Source: Dehalococcoidia bacterium UBA1332
GTDB lineage: Bacteria; Chloroflexota; Dehalococcoidia; Lucifugimonadales; Lucifugimonadaceae
Assembly: GCA_002306745.1 (NCBI GenBank)
Contig: DBSW01000181.1
Span: 1-16,658 of the forward strand
Reading direction: 5' to 3'
Length of the DNA: 16,658 nucleotides
Below, in pieces: positions 1 to 7,410 of the stretch. A model generated the notes under the pieces. The model was given only the letters and a program-made list of their open reading frames with translations, was not told the origin of the DNA and did no database searches. How positions within the stretch are numbered: position 1 is the stretch's first letter; each line of letters opens with the position of its first letter. The translations under genes were made by a program, and so were the position numbers.

Positions 1-141
1 GGAACTGTGATGTTCGGCAAGCCAGTATCTTGTATAACCCATTTGCTCAGCTGCTATTGCAAGTTGGATTGTTGCATTTATTGCATCATGCGCGGTTTTC
101 CCCGAACTGATAGGAGATTGGTCTAGTATCGATAGTTTCAA
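1..141 (-). CDS. Luciferase-like flavin monooxygenase, N-terminal fragment (runs off left edge)
   Basis: Reading the minus strand from a TTG at 141 gives 47 codons without a stop to the window edge. The start reads MKLSILDQSP, followed by a helix region and GYTRYWLAEHHS. This is the hallmark N-terminus of bacterial luciferase-like monooxygenases (LLM family, COG2141): first beta strand with a DxSP motif, then a (W)xAEHH segment. Such enzymes use reduced flavin (FMNH2) and oxygen to oxidise small organic substrates in the cytoplasm; the substrate cannot be told from this fragment. I chose the TTG at 141 because it gives the family's compact start. The frame stays open back to a second TTG at 204, and a stop lies at 213-215 inside the hairpin. 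No clear ribosome binding site is visible. The C-terminal part, including most of the TIM barrel, lies outside the window. Confidence 0.8.
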   Translation of the reverse strand, partial: MKLSILDQSPISSGKTAHDAINATIQLAIAAEQMGYTRYWLAEHHSS

Positions 142-213
142 CTGGTTGCTTGTCGCGATTGTTTGGTTAGGTTTTGAATTATAGTTAAATGTATGTAGGT
201 TCAAACTTGAATC

Positions 214-257
214 TTAACTTACCAAGCCACTGATTTTTCAGTGGCTTGGTAAGTTAA
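214..257. terminator. Perfect 19-bp inverted repeat beyond tRNA-Ala, probable terminator
   Basis: Arms 214-232 and 239-257 are exact reverse complements (19 of 19) around a 6-base A/T loop. The hairpin begins only five bases past the CCA end of tRNA-Ala and lies between it and the downstream flavin monooxygenase gene on the same strand. This position fits a tRNA transcription terminator. However, on the minus strand the stem is followed by GATTCAAG, with no U-tract; the T-rich flank (TTTATT) is on the plus-strand side. It may therefore act as a processing or stability hairpin instead. Confidence 0.6.
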
Positions 258-262
258 TTTAT

Positions 263-338
263 TGGTGGAGCTGGAGGGATTCGAACCCTCTACCTCTTCA
301 ATGCCATTGAAGCGCTCTCCCAATTGAGCTACAGCCCC
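263..338 (-). tRNA. tRNA-Ala (anticodon GGC), CCA encoded
   Basis: The minus strand folds into a complete 76-base cloverleaf. The acceptor stem GGGGCTG/CAGCTCC contains a G3:U70 wobble pair, the universal identity element for alanyl-tRNA synthetase. The D arm is GCTC...GAGC, the anticodon stem is CTTCA/TGAAG with loop ATGGCAT (anticodon GGC, reading GCC/GCU alanine codons), and the T arm is GAGGG-TTCGAAT-CCCTC. The discriminator is A and CCA is encoded in the genome. A possible -10 element TATAAA lies on the minus strand at 362-357, 18 bases upstream, without a good -35. The gene stands alone between the SDR gene and the flavin monooxygenase. Confidence 0.97.
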
Positions 339-476
339 TGTTTCTAGGTGGTCGGCTTTATACGACAATGCTTGTTCATTCCGACTAAAAAATCGTAGCA
401 CAGAGGTGAATATATTTCGTTAATGTGTTTGGATTATTCAGGCTAAAGCAAATACACTATGGAGTAGTTTGTCAAT

Positions 477-1325
477 CTAATAAGAGTCTGGGTCTTCTTC
501 GTGTTGCTTATAGTCGGTGTCATCTCGATATGAGAGCCCTTTTTCTAGATTCAAGTCGCATCCAGCGTCGTCCTGTGGTTCATAGCCTAATATTTGTCGA
601 GCTTTTTCCAGTGAAAAGATGTTCCAGTAATTGTCGCTCATAGCAAACACTACTGTGTACATGAGATCATCTGCAGCATCGACAGCCTTCACATGGATTT
701 GGGCTGTGTCACGATGTGATAGCCACATTGAAAGACCTGCAGGCGTTACTGTTGGATCGTCATCAGAAATAGTCCATCCGATGCGAATATTGATCGATGA
801 TATGCCGTGCCATTCTGAATAGTAGCTACCGAGTCCTTCAGCGTAACCTTTCGATGCTCCGTAGTATCCATCCGGTCGGAAAGGAACGGTTTCGTCGATT
901 TTTTTGAATTTGCCATGATCGATGCCGTCGTATTTGCCAGCAAGAATAGATTTGTAGGGCTCGTCTCTGTAGAAACCACCTATCGCGTGTTGTGAACTTC
1001 CGAATACTACTCTTTTAACTCCAGTAAGACGCGCGGCTTCATATACATTGTAGACGCCTATAAAATTGTTTCTTAACGCTGAAGCCCATTGCGCGTTTGC
1101 GCTTCTATCTGCTGCGAGATGTACGACCGTATGTTGCCCTTCGAAGGCTGGAATGATTGTGTCAATATCGGCGATATTACCTTTGAAATTATGAGCATCA
1201 TCTATTCCTGAGGTTCCGTACCTTGACAACGATGACAGTTCGTATCGATCTTGGAAATCATCTCGCAAGGCGCTTCCTACAAGTCCACTGAGTCCAGTTA
1301 CAAGGACCTTTTTTTTATTTGTCAT
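477..1325 (-). CDS. NAD-dependent epimerase/dehydratase, uronate-dehydrogenase-like SDR
   Basis: A 282-residue extended short-chain dehydrogenase. The N-terminal Rossmann motif is VTGLSGLVGS (Gly at 11, 14, 17). The active-site region has FGSSQHAIGGFY at about 108-118 and the catalytic YxxxK pair at Y155/K159 (GYYGASK). SSxHxxGFY, RPDGYYGxSK and the later INIRIGW and WLSHRD segments are the pattern seen in uronate dehydrogenases, which oxidise hexuronates to aldarolactones with NAD+. The exact substrate remains an inference, and a sugar-nucleotide epimerase is less likely. I prefer the ATG at 1325 to the GTG at 1334 because GAGG at 1337-1334 is well spaced for the ATG and overlaps the GTG. 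It is 99 bases downstream of the membrane protein gene on the same strand, possibly in one transcription unit. The C-terminus is acidic (HEEDPDSY). Confidence 0.87.
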   Translation of the reverse strand: MTNKKKVLVTGLSGLVGSALRDDFQDRYELSSLSRYGTSGIDDAHNFKGNIADIDTIIPAFEGQHTVVHLAADRSANAQWASALRNNFIGVYNVYEAARLTGVKRVVFGSSQHAIGGFYRDEPYKSILAGKYDGIDHGKFKKIDETVPFRPDGYYGASKGYAEGLGSYYSEWHGISSINIRIGWTISDDDPTVTPAGLSMWLSHRDTAQIHVKAVDAADDLMYTVVFAMSDNYWNIFSLEKARQILGYEPQDDAGCDLNLEKGLSYRDDTDYKQHEEDPDSY

Positions 1326-1424
1326 CAGTGCCACCTCATGTGAAGATGCTCCAAAAGTAAACAGCTAGCGATGTCGCGATCAAGATGTTAGCCGAATCCG
1401 TTTAATGTTGGTGAGTTTTGAGGG

Positions 1425-2441
1425 TTATTGCGGGGGTGGGTTGGATGAGTTTTTTGCTTTTATTGCGTGCCATGCGACGAATAAGAGACCGCCGCAGAAT
1501 ACTACACTAATCCAGCTTATTGTCCGATCAACTGCCACGAGGCTGAGTGCTTCGTTGTCGTTTAAACCGAACAGAATTAGCAGACCAATCATGCCTCCCT
1601 CTACAAAGCCGAACCCACCTGGCGTCGGGATTGTAGTGAGCATTGCATTGGCGAGTGCCGCAAACATCACAATGCCGAATGATATTTCAATCCCTATTGC
1701 ATCAGCTACAAAATAGAATCGTGCAATTTCTAATAACCAGCCTATAATTCCTAACGTTATCTGAGGTGGAAGCCCTTTACTTGAGAAGCTTCCAAGCGTT
1801 CCTTTCTGGAAATTTAAAAATGCATTTTGGAATCTATGTGGAAGCGTGTTAGCGACTTTGGATCCAGTAACTCGCATCATAATGAGGGTTAATATCAGCG
1901 ACCCTACCAGTGCAAATGCGGCAAATACTACCCAGCCTGGAACTTTTGAGTCCCCTTCCAGAATCAGCCAAATAGCGGCCGATAGTATGAGTATTAGAAC
2001 TGCAGCCATGTCTTGGACTCGTTCAGCTAGCACGGTACCTAGACTTGAAGGGAAGTCGCTTTGAGATTCACGTGCTAAAGCCCAACCCCTGTAGGCATCG
2101 CCTAATCTTAGGAACGCTACTGAATTCGCAAACCATCCCATTAGAATGATTCCTGATAGCGTTAAAGTTCGTGGAATACCTACTCCGTTGCGACCGCCAA
2201 TGTTGGCGGTTGTTGCTATTAGACGCCAGCGGAGTCCACGGAACCAGAAACTAAGATAATACAGAACTATAGCTAAAAGATATTTGATTGGATCCACACT
2301 TCTTATGTTGCTCCACACTTCACTCCAATTCAGATCGAAGATACGTACTAAAGCGAATACTAGAAGTGATCCACCGATTGCTATAGCGCTTAGTGTAGGA
2401 AGTGAAAGCACCCGTCGTCTTAGTGTTGCAGCGCTCGGCAT
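1425..2441 (-). CDS. LPG-synthase TM-domain (UPF0104/YbhN-type) integral membrane protein
   Basis: A 338-residue polytopic membrane protein with about eight hydrophobic helices and no soluble domain. The family pattern of the lysylphosphatidylglycerol synthase transmembrane region (PF03706) is visible: WFANSVAFLRLGDAYRGWAL in the first third, LAERVQDMAAVL, then TTIPTPGGFGFVEGGMIG and VAVDRTISW near the C-terminus. Members act at the cytoplasmic membrane in lipid or polyprenyl-linked glycan handling, but stand-alone versions without the MprF synthase domain have no agreed function. An upstream in-frame TTG at 2486 would add 15 polar residues. I chose the ATG at 2441 because GAAGAA lies just before it and the TTG has no ribosome binding site. 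It sits between rsmG and the SDR gene on the same strand. The C-terminus ends in a short polar tail (AKNSSNPPPQ). Confidence 0.85.
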   Translation of the reverse strand: MPSAATLRRRVLSLPTLSAIAIGGSLLVFALVRIFDLNWSEVWSNIRSVDPIKYLLAIVLYYLSFWFRGLRWRLIATTANIGGRNGVGIPRTLTLSGIILMGWFANSVAFLRLGDAYRGWALARESQSDFPSSLGTVLAERVQDMAAVLILILSAAIWLILEGDSKVPGWVVFAAFALVGSLILTLIMMRVTGSKVANTLPHRFQNAFLNFQKGTLGSFSSKGLPPQITLGIIGWLLEIARFYFVADAIGIEISFGIVMFAALANAMLTTIPTPGGFGFVEGGMIGLLILFGLNDNEALSLVAVDRTISWISVVFCGGLLFVAWHAIKAKNSSNPPPQ

Positions 2442-2555
2442 TATTTCTTCAGCGCCATGCGGTGTATTTGGAGTTTGGGGAGTCAATAATTTGATTGGAT
2501 AAAAACTTTATTGATTTTGCAAAGTGTAACTATGTGTTTTGTAGATTCCATGTCG

Positions 2556-3287
2556 CTATATCAGTGGTGATTGGTGTGGAACACCTACCCTACGCGGGAA
2601 TCTCGATGGCGTTTCACAGATTTTCATCCAGTAAACCATATCGTCCGGGAGCGCAGCGCCAGGGTTTTTAATTTCTATAACAATTGCTGGAGCAGCACCA
2701 AGGCATTCTGCTGCAACTGATGCTTCTTGAACTTCCGTTGCAACTCCACTGCTTTTTGGAAGAATCACTGTTCCTCCGATCTTTGCGAAAGGTATCGTGA
2801 GTTCCGCTAGCTCTGGTAATCTCGCAACTGCTCTGGCTGTAACAACGTCGTAGCTTTCTCGGTGGGCACTATTTTGACCTAGGTCCTCTGCTCTTCCGTT
2901 TATCACTTGAATTCCTACTAATTTTAGATCACTAATTACCTCTTTAAGAAAATTGGTTCGTTTTTTTGTGGAGTCTAAGAGTGTTATTTCTATATCAGGT
3001 ATGGCAATTTTCATGACTAAGCCTGGCACCCCTGCACCTGATCCAATGTCGATAGCATGTTTACCAGTGAACCATTCTGGTGTTGGGACTGAACCTCCAG
3101 CAGGTGATAGCACCCTGAGTGAACGAATAATTAACTCTTCTCGAATCTTTACATGTGTTTTGTGTCCGGTAAGGTTGAAGCGTTTGTTGTGTATTTCGAT
3201 TAGTTCGCAGTAACGTTGAAACCTAGCCTGCTGCTGTAGGTCTAGGTGTATTCCGACTTTTCGCGCTGCTTCAATAACTGATTTCAA
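2556..3287 (-). CDS. rsmG: 16S rRNA (guanine527-N7)-methyltransferase RsmG
   Basis: A 243-residue protein of full family length (GidB/RsmG). It uses S-adenosylmethionine to methylate N7 of G527 in 16S rRNA, and loss of this activity is known to give low-level streptomycin resistance. Visible motifs are NLTG (38-41), the SAM-binding loop IDIGSGAGVPGL (79-90), LDSTKKRTNFL (104-114), GRAED (131-135), TARAVA (150-155) and the C-terminal PRRVGVP (231-237). The start is a TTG at 3287 with no clear Shine-Dalgarno. No ATG lies nearby in frame and the N-terminus fits the family. It is divergent from etfB across a 170-base spacer. The parAB, mnmG or origin genes that often accompany rsmG are not seen here. 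Confidence 0.95.
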   Translation of the reverse strand: MKSVIEAARKVGIHLDLQQQARFQRYCELIEIHNKRFNLTGHKTHVKIREELIIRSLRVLSPAGGSVPTPEWFTGKHAIDIGSGAGVPGLVMKIAIPDIEITLLDSTKKRTNFLKEVISDLKLVGIQVINGRAEDLGQNSAHRESYDVVTARAVARLPELAELTIPFAKIGGTVILPKSSGVATEVQEASVAAECLGAAPAIVIEIKNPGAALPDDMVYWMKICETPSRFPRRVGVPHQSPLI

Positions 3288-3457
3288 AGTTGTTCACACA
3301 ATATATGCGACTGGGAGCTGATTTTTTGCCGATGCATTAGATTGATCGGTAATGTTATAGGTAACTGATTGAAATTCGATCTACATAGTGTGTTTTTATT
3401 TCCGTGTTTTATTCACAGTTAACTCTGTTGTTTTGATAATCCGTATAAATAGCGCAA
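3288..3457. other. Divergent intergenic spacer rsmG / etfB
   Basis: This 170-base AT-rich spacer separates two divergent transcription units. The plus-strand side holds a good sigma70-like promoter (annotated separately). On the minus strand a TATATT lies about 15 bases before the rsmG TTG, with no convincing -35. I see no gene, tRNA or strong hairpin in it. Confidence 0.6.
3412..3440 (+). promoter_or_regulatory. Predicted sigma70-type promoter of etfBA
   Basis: TTCACA (3412-3417, 5 of 6 to TTGACA) and GATAAT (3435-3440, 5 of 6 to TATAAT) are separated by exactly 17 bases. Transcription would begin near 3447, leaving a very short leader. That leader suits the TTG at 3470 better than the GTG at 3458. 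No operator palindrome was noticed. Confidence 0.5.
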
Positions 3458-4270
3458 GTGGAACTACAATTGACCATTCGAATAGCGGTACTTGCTAAAC
3501 AGGTACCAGACCCAGAAATCCCTCCGTCACAGTTCAACATTGATGAATCTGCAAAAAGTATTATTCCCCCTAACGGTGTTCCACCCGTAGTCAACGGGTT
3601 TGATTTGAATGCAGTTGAGGGAGCTTTGCAGCTAAGAGATTCCGGCGCTGAAGTTGAGATAAGCATTATTTCTGTTGGCGCAGAATTTGTTATGGATGTA
3701 ATGAAAAAGACACTGGCTATGGGTGCAGATAGATTAATTCTTGTTGATGATCACAACCTAGATAAGATTGATGCTGCAGCAACGGTTAAGATTCTTTCAG
3801 CTGCAATAAATAAGGATGGTCCGTTCGATCTAATTATTGGTGGCAGACAGGCATCAGACTGGGATCAAGCACATGTGATTATAGGTCTTGCGGAAGCTTT
3901 GAAACTACCTCTTGTGTCTCTAGTTCAAAAGCTTCAGATCAATGAGTATGGAATATCTTTGCATAGGGTGGTTCCTGATGGATATCAGGTTATTAATTCC
4001 AAAATGCCTGCTGTTTTAACTATAACTAATGAACTTGGCGAACCAAGATATCCAAATCTTCGAGGCATCATGCAAGCGAGTAAGAAAATTCCAGATGTGT
4101 TGTCACTTGCTGATTTAGGACTCTCTGCCGAAGATCTTGTTCCAAAACTTGAATTAAGCAAACTTTATGTTCCAGAATCTAATCGACAAGTTGAGATTGT
4201 AAATGGCGACGACGATGCAGACTCAGGTAAGAAACTTGCTCTGCGAATGCGTGAGGAGAAGTTGATCTAA
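3458..4270 (+). CDS. etfB: Electron transfer flavoprotein beta subunit
   Basis: A 270-residue ETF beta subunit that pairs with EtfA to carry electrons from acyl-CoA or other flavin dehydrogenases toward the quinone pool. The N-terminal strand IRIAVLAKQVPDPE, a VVNGFDLNAVEGAL helix, MGADR (about 88-92) and the C-terminal signature EPRYPNLRGIMQASKK (195-210) identify it. The loop that usually reads GxQAxDxDxxxxG is GRQASDWDQAHV (129-140); this loop helps bind AMP in classical ETFs, so it deviates somewhat. The GTG at 3458 gives four extra residues. A TTG at 3470 would give MTIRIAVLAKQVPD, closer to the family start, and also fits the predicted promoter. The stop overlaps the etfA ATG by one base (TAATG), indicating translational coupling. 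Confidence 0.93.
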   Translation: MELQLTIRIAVLAKQVPDPEIPPSQFNIDESAKSIIPPNGVPPVVNGFDLNAVEGALQLRDSGAEVEISIISVGAEFVMDVMKKTLAMGADRLILVDDHNLDKIDAAATVKILSAAINKDGPFDLIIGGRQASDWDQAHVIIGLAEALKLPLVSLVQKLQINEYGISLHRVVPDGYQVINSKMPAVLTITNELGEPRYPNLRGIMQASKKIPDVLSLADLGLSAEDLVPKLELSKLYVPESNRQVEIVNGDDDADSGKKLALRMREEKLI

Positions 4271-5223
4271 TGACATCTGTGCTGTTGATTGGCGAATGTG
4301 ACCAAAACGGTGAAATTACTCAAGCGACACTTCAGGCAATAACCGCTGCAATGGGTTTAGATGATCCAAGAATAACCGCTGTGTTTCCTGGACGACCTCC
4401 GGAATTAGCAAAGCGTCTTCCAATTGACTCAATAGTAATCGCAAGTGAAGTTACTGATTCTGATGATGGCATCTTTGAACAGGCGACTGCTGACATATCC
4501 TCTTTATTGTTGGCGAAAAAACCAGATGTTATCTTGCTTAGCAAATCGGATTTAGGATCTATTGTTGGTGCTAGATTAGCGTTTAGGGCTGACATAGCGT
4601 TTGTACCAGATTGCTTAGAAATTTCTAACTCTAAAGGGCAGCTTACTGTTATTCGTCCAGTTTATGGCGGTAGTGCGCTTGCTGAGTTTATAGTCCCTTC
4701 TTATCCGGCTGTTGTAACTCTTCGTCCAGGGTCTTATTATCCTGCCGACGAAGACGGCGCACCTTCTATTGATTCGATTGAATTTCAAAATGTTGAACCA
4801 TCAGCTTTAGTTGTTGACACTGTGGCTGAGGTAAGAGAAGGCATAAGACTCGAAGAAGCCAAAGTAGTTGTGAGTGGAGGTCGTGGATTGGGTGGGCCTG
4901 AACCATTCAGTGTTCTTGAGAACATTGCGGATGAACTTGGTGGAGCAGTGGGGGCGTCACGAGCGGCATGTGATGCTGGTTGGATAGATCATTCACATCA
5001 AGTTGGACTGACAGGCAAGTCAGTTAGCCCAGATGTATATATTGCTGTTGGTATTTCCGGTGCTAGTCAGCACATGGCTGGGTGTTCGAGTTCTCGCGCG
5101 ATTGTGGCTATTAATACAGATCCTGATTCGAATATATTTCGAGAGGCTAGATTTGGTGTGGTAGGTGATTGGGAGAATGTTTTGCCATCATTTCTTGACG
5201 CGGTTAGAGAACTTAAAGCTTAA
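4270..5223 (+). CDS. etfA: Electron transfer flavoprotein alpha subunit
   Basis: A 317-residue ETF alpha subunit of normal length that forms the FAD-binding heterodimer with EtfB. Domain I contains PVYGGSALAEF (130-140). The C-terminal FAD domain is canonical: SGGRGLGG (202-209), ASRAACDAGW (229-238), QVGLTGKSVSPDVYIA (244-259), GISGASQHMAG (261-271), INTDPDSNIF (281-290) and VGD (298-300). All residues expected around the FAD appear intact. The ATG overlaps the etfB stop by one base. No ETF:quinone oxidoreductase, FixX-like ferredoxin or acyl-CoA dehydrogenase gene lies in the window, so the electron donor and acceptor are not shown by context. Confidence 0.96.
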   Translation: MTSVLLIGECDQNGEITQATLQAITAAMGLDDPRITAVFPGRPPELAKRLPIDSIVIASEVTDSDDGIFEQATADISSLLLAKKPDVILLSKSDLGSIVGARLAFRADIAFVPDCLEISNSKGQLTVIRPVYGGSALAEFIVPSYPAVVTLRPGSYYPADEDGAPSIDSIEFQNVEPSALVVDTVAEVREGIRLEEAKVVVSGGRGLGGPEPFSVLENIADELGGAVGASRAACDAGWIDHSHQVGLTGKSVSPDVYIAVGISGASQHMAGCSSSRAIVAINTDPDSNIFREARFGVVGDWENVLPSFLDAVRELKA

Positions 5224-5282
5224 TTACTGTAAATTGCCACTGTAATCTATAGGCGACATAATCTTATTTACGCGCTGAAGCG

Positions 5283-5750
5283 GTGAGTCAAATATCGAGA
5301 GGTAGTAGGTTGGACTTTGGTTATGGAAGCGGAGTGGATGGAGTATTTAAGTTCATCTCTAACGCGGATGTTATGGCTGTTTTTTTTCCAAAATTTGGAC
5401 AGTCGGTTGTAATAGATATTCGTGTTAAAGACGGCGAACCCCCATTAATCAAGGTTGTTCCAATGGCACGCTCTATTGCTGATCGACTTCGTTCGATTAA
5501 GCGTATGCGACCAGGGCTGCCTCGCCCTCAAGATATTGTTGCGGTGCCTTGGGTGGGTTATGTCGAAGCTATAAAGACATCGGGGCTATGGGATAAAATT
5601 GCCGATAGAATTGAACAGTCAGGCTATGTCGAAGCTTTGGATAAATTTGAGCAGTCATTTGATGAGTTAGTCGGTATGGAACGCCGAGAACTTGCTCAAT
5701 TGATTATGGGTGATCATTATGAAACCCTTTGGGCTCGCCCATCTGGATAA
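5283..5750 (+). CDS. Conserved-looking protein of unknown function (155 aa)
   Basis: I do not recognise this family. It is a soluble protein with no signal peptide or membrane helix. The first half contains beta-rich segments (VMAVFFPKFGQSVVIDIRV, PPLIKVVPMARS). A basic stretch follows (DRLRSIKRMRPGLPRPQ, about 67-83), then a tryptophan-containing VPWVGYVEAIKTSGLWDKI and an acidic helical C-terminus. It starts with GTG 60 bases after etfA on the same strand and may belong to the same transcript. Base composition matches its neighbours. After the TAA stop the same frame stays open for 19 more codons to a TAA at 5808-5810 (see findings). The good codon texture supports a real gene; its role is unknown. 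Confidence 0.72.
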   Translation: MSQISRGSRLDFGYGSGVDGVFKFISNADVMAVFFPKFGQSVVIDIRVKDGEPPLIKVVPMARSIADRLRSIKRMRPGLPRPQDIVAVPWVGYVEAIKTSGLWDKIADRIEQSGYVEALDKFEQSFDELVGMERRELAQLIMGDHYETLWARPSG

Positions 5751-5839
5751 AGGCGATATATATCGGATGATTTTGTTCAGACCAAAGAGCAGATTGTTGA
5801 GCTAGATTAACGAACCAAAATATCTTCATTGAGCGACCT

Positions 5840-7228
5840 TTGTTTGCGCTTTTACTGAATGGTTTCAAGCGATTGTTTATGTGGACTATCGGTTCGCTGT
5901 TGTTGCTTGCGTTTAACGTACTGCATTGCTTGATTACTTTCCCTATTCGACGCCAATCGAAGTGGATTTTCAGATTTTTTCTTGTGTTTGTGTTGTTTTT
6001 GGCGTGGCTTGTTCCTAGTGGAGACAAACGGTTTGATACGCCAGCTGCAAAAGCTTCTTTAGATCATGGCTACGGACTTGTTTCTTGGGAGTTCGAGAAT
6101 TTTTTTGATAAATGGTTTCATAAGGCTTGGACGGTATTGCCTTGGACTTCAACTTCACAAGAAGACCGTAAAGTAAAACTCGAACGCTATTTAGAATTAA
6201 TTTCAGAACTCAGAACAGCTAGAGACCAACTACATAAGGTTTCATCGTCTGCGGTAGTCGATCCCAGCGCTGTTGACGATGCGCAACGTAATTTCAATCG
6301 ATTGCTTATTGAACGAGATAGGATCAGAGATTTCGTTGAAGAATACTTAGAACAGATGATTACAAAAATTATGCATTCTCCGGATGTAAATCTTTTTTCG
6401 TCTTTTGTTTGGCCACCAGTTGATTTTCGGATCGGTGACCCGCCTAAACTTCTTGTCACTTCAAGTCGGCATGAGATTGTCAGATTAGAAGATGTACTTA
6501 TTGATCCTGATATTTCGGTTACGGATATGGAGAAAATAGAAAATCAGTTGATAAGTGAAGATGATGTTTCAGCGGTCGTGATACAGACCGGAGGGTTAGC
6601 AAGTTACCCAAATGTGGTTCCGACCACGGACCTGAAACCTTTGCTTGAAATTGCTGCACATGAATGGCTTCATTCACATCTTATTTTTTATCCGCTGGGG
6701 CAGGCTTATTTCTCTGGTGGTGACATCAGGTCAGTTAATGAAACTCTTGCTGATATTTTTGGTAGAGAAGTTGGAAATAGAGTTTACTCAGAAGTTACTG
6801 GGGAACCATTCGTCCCTCTGGTTCGACCTGAGACGGCATCGAAAAAAAGATCAAACGACGACAATCATGTGCTGGATGTAGAAAAAGAAGAGTTTAGTTT
6901 TAATATGTTTATGGCTTTAACGAGGACGAAAACTGATGAACTTCTTGCGCAGGGTGAGGTAGAAAAAGCTGAGGCATATATGGAATCAAGGCGCGTTGAG
7001 CTTCTTGAGCATAATTATCGGATTCGTAAAATAAATCAGGCTTATTTCGCATTTCATGGAACTTACGCGGAAAGTCCCTTTGCAGCTACCCCTATTGCTC
7101 GCTATTTGTGGGACTTGCGGATGCAGGTTGGTTCTATAGGTGAATTAATCAAGTTAATGCGACCTATTGCAACATATGAAGAGTTTGAAAAGTTGTTGGT
7201 ACAGCGAGGGGTTGATCTGTCCGAATAG
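5840..7228 (+). CDS. Membrane-anchored predicted zinc metallopeptidase (HEWLH, gluzincin-like)
   Basis: A 462-residue protein with two N-terminal hydrophobic segments (about 14-33 and 42-59), a charged helical, probably coiled-coil region (about 108-178), and a C-terminal domain with AAHEWLHSH (HExxH at 274-278) followed by NETLADIFGREVG, where E301 lies 22 residues past the second histidine. An HExxH plus a downstream ExxAD-type glutamate is the zinc-ligand arrangement of gluzincin peptidases, so hydrolytic activity is plausible; the exact family is not recognised. The start is a TTG at 5840 with only a weak GAGCG upstream. An ATG at 5879 (MWTIGS) would still keep both hydrophobic segments. 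The gene lies 182 bases before hflK on the same strand. Substrate and topology are inferences; two anchors would place the long C-terminal part on the same side as the N-terminus. Confidence 0.75.
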   Translation: MFALLLNGFKRLFMWTIGSLLLLAFNVLHCLITFPIRRQSKWIFRFFLVFVLFLAWLVPSGDKRFDTPAAKASLDHGYGLVSWEFENFFDKWFHKAWTVLPWTSTSQEDRKVKLERYLELISELRTARDQLHKVSSSAVVDPSAVDDAQRNFNRLLIERDRIRDFVEEYLEQMITKIMHSPDVNLFSSFVWPPVDFRIGDPPKLLVTSSRHEIVRLEDVLIDPDISVTDMEKIENQLISEDDVSAVVIQTGGLASYPNVVPTTDLKPLLEIAAHEWLHSHLIFYPLGQAYFSGGDIRSVNETLADIFGREVGNRVYSEVTGEPFVPLVRPETASKKRSNDDNHVLDVEKEEFSFNMFMALTRTKTDELLAQGEVEKAEAYMESRRVELLEHNYRIRKINQAYFAFHGTYAESPFAATPIARYLWDLRMQVGSIGELIKLMRPIATYEEFEKLLVQRGVDLSE

Positions 7229-7410
7229 TTTTAAATAGCGTCAGATTTAGCTAGGATTTGTTATTCACAGTTATACTTAAAGAATGATGATTTAGTTGTA
7301 AATTCTATTGGTATGAACGTAGACTTTGTTTTATTGCAGAGTAAATTGGTATATGACAAGAAAAACTATCCAACACATAACTTGATCACAGACTGATATT
7401 AGGAGATGCG
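7229..7410 (+). other. Intergenic leader before hflK with short ORF
   Basis: This 182-base AT-rich stretch separates the metallopeptidase-like gene from hflK. It holds a possible 27-codon ORF (ATG 7313 to TGA 7394-7396) and a strong ribosome binding site AGGAG at 7401-7405 for hflK. A TTCACA at 7264-7269 followed 16 bases later by GATGAT is a weak promoter candidate. No terminator hairpin was seen after the metallopeptidase gene, so cotranscription remains possible. Confidence 0.45.

Noticed and set aside
5754..5765. 12-base palindrome CGATATATATCG just after the 155-residue gene
   Set aside because: It is short and AT-rich, has no T-tract or associated promoter, and is likely to occur by chance.
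3409..7269. TTATTCACA at 3409-3417 and 7261-7269, matching a DnaA box; both sit in a shared 13-mer
   Set aside because: With this degenerate consensus about one match is expected by chance in an AT-rich window of this size. No cluster, AT-rich unwinding region or dnaA/dnaN gene accompanies them, so no origin is called even though rsmG is nearby.
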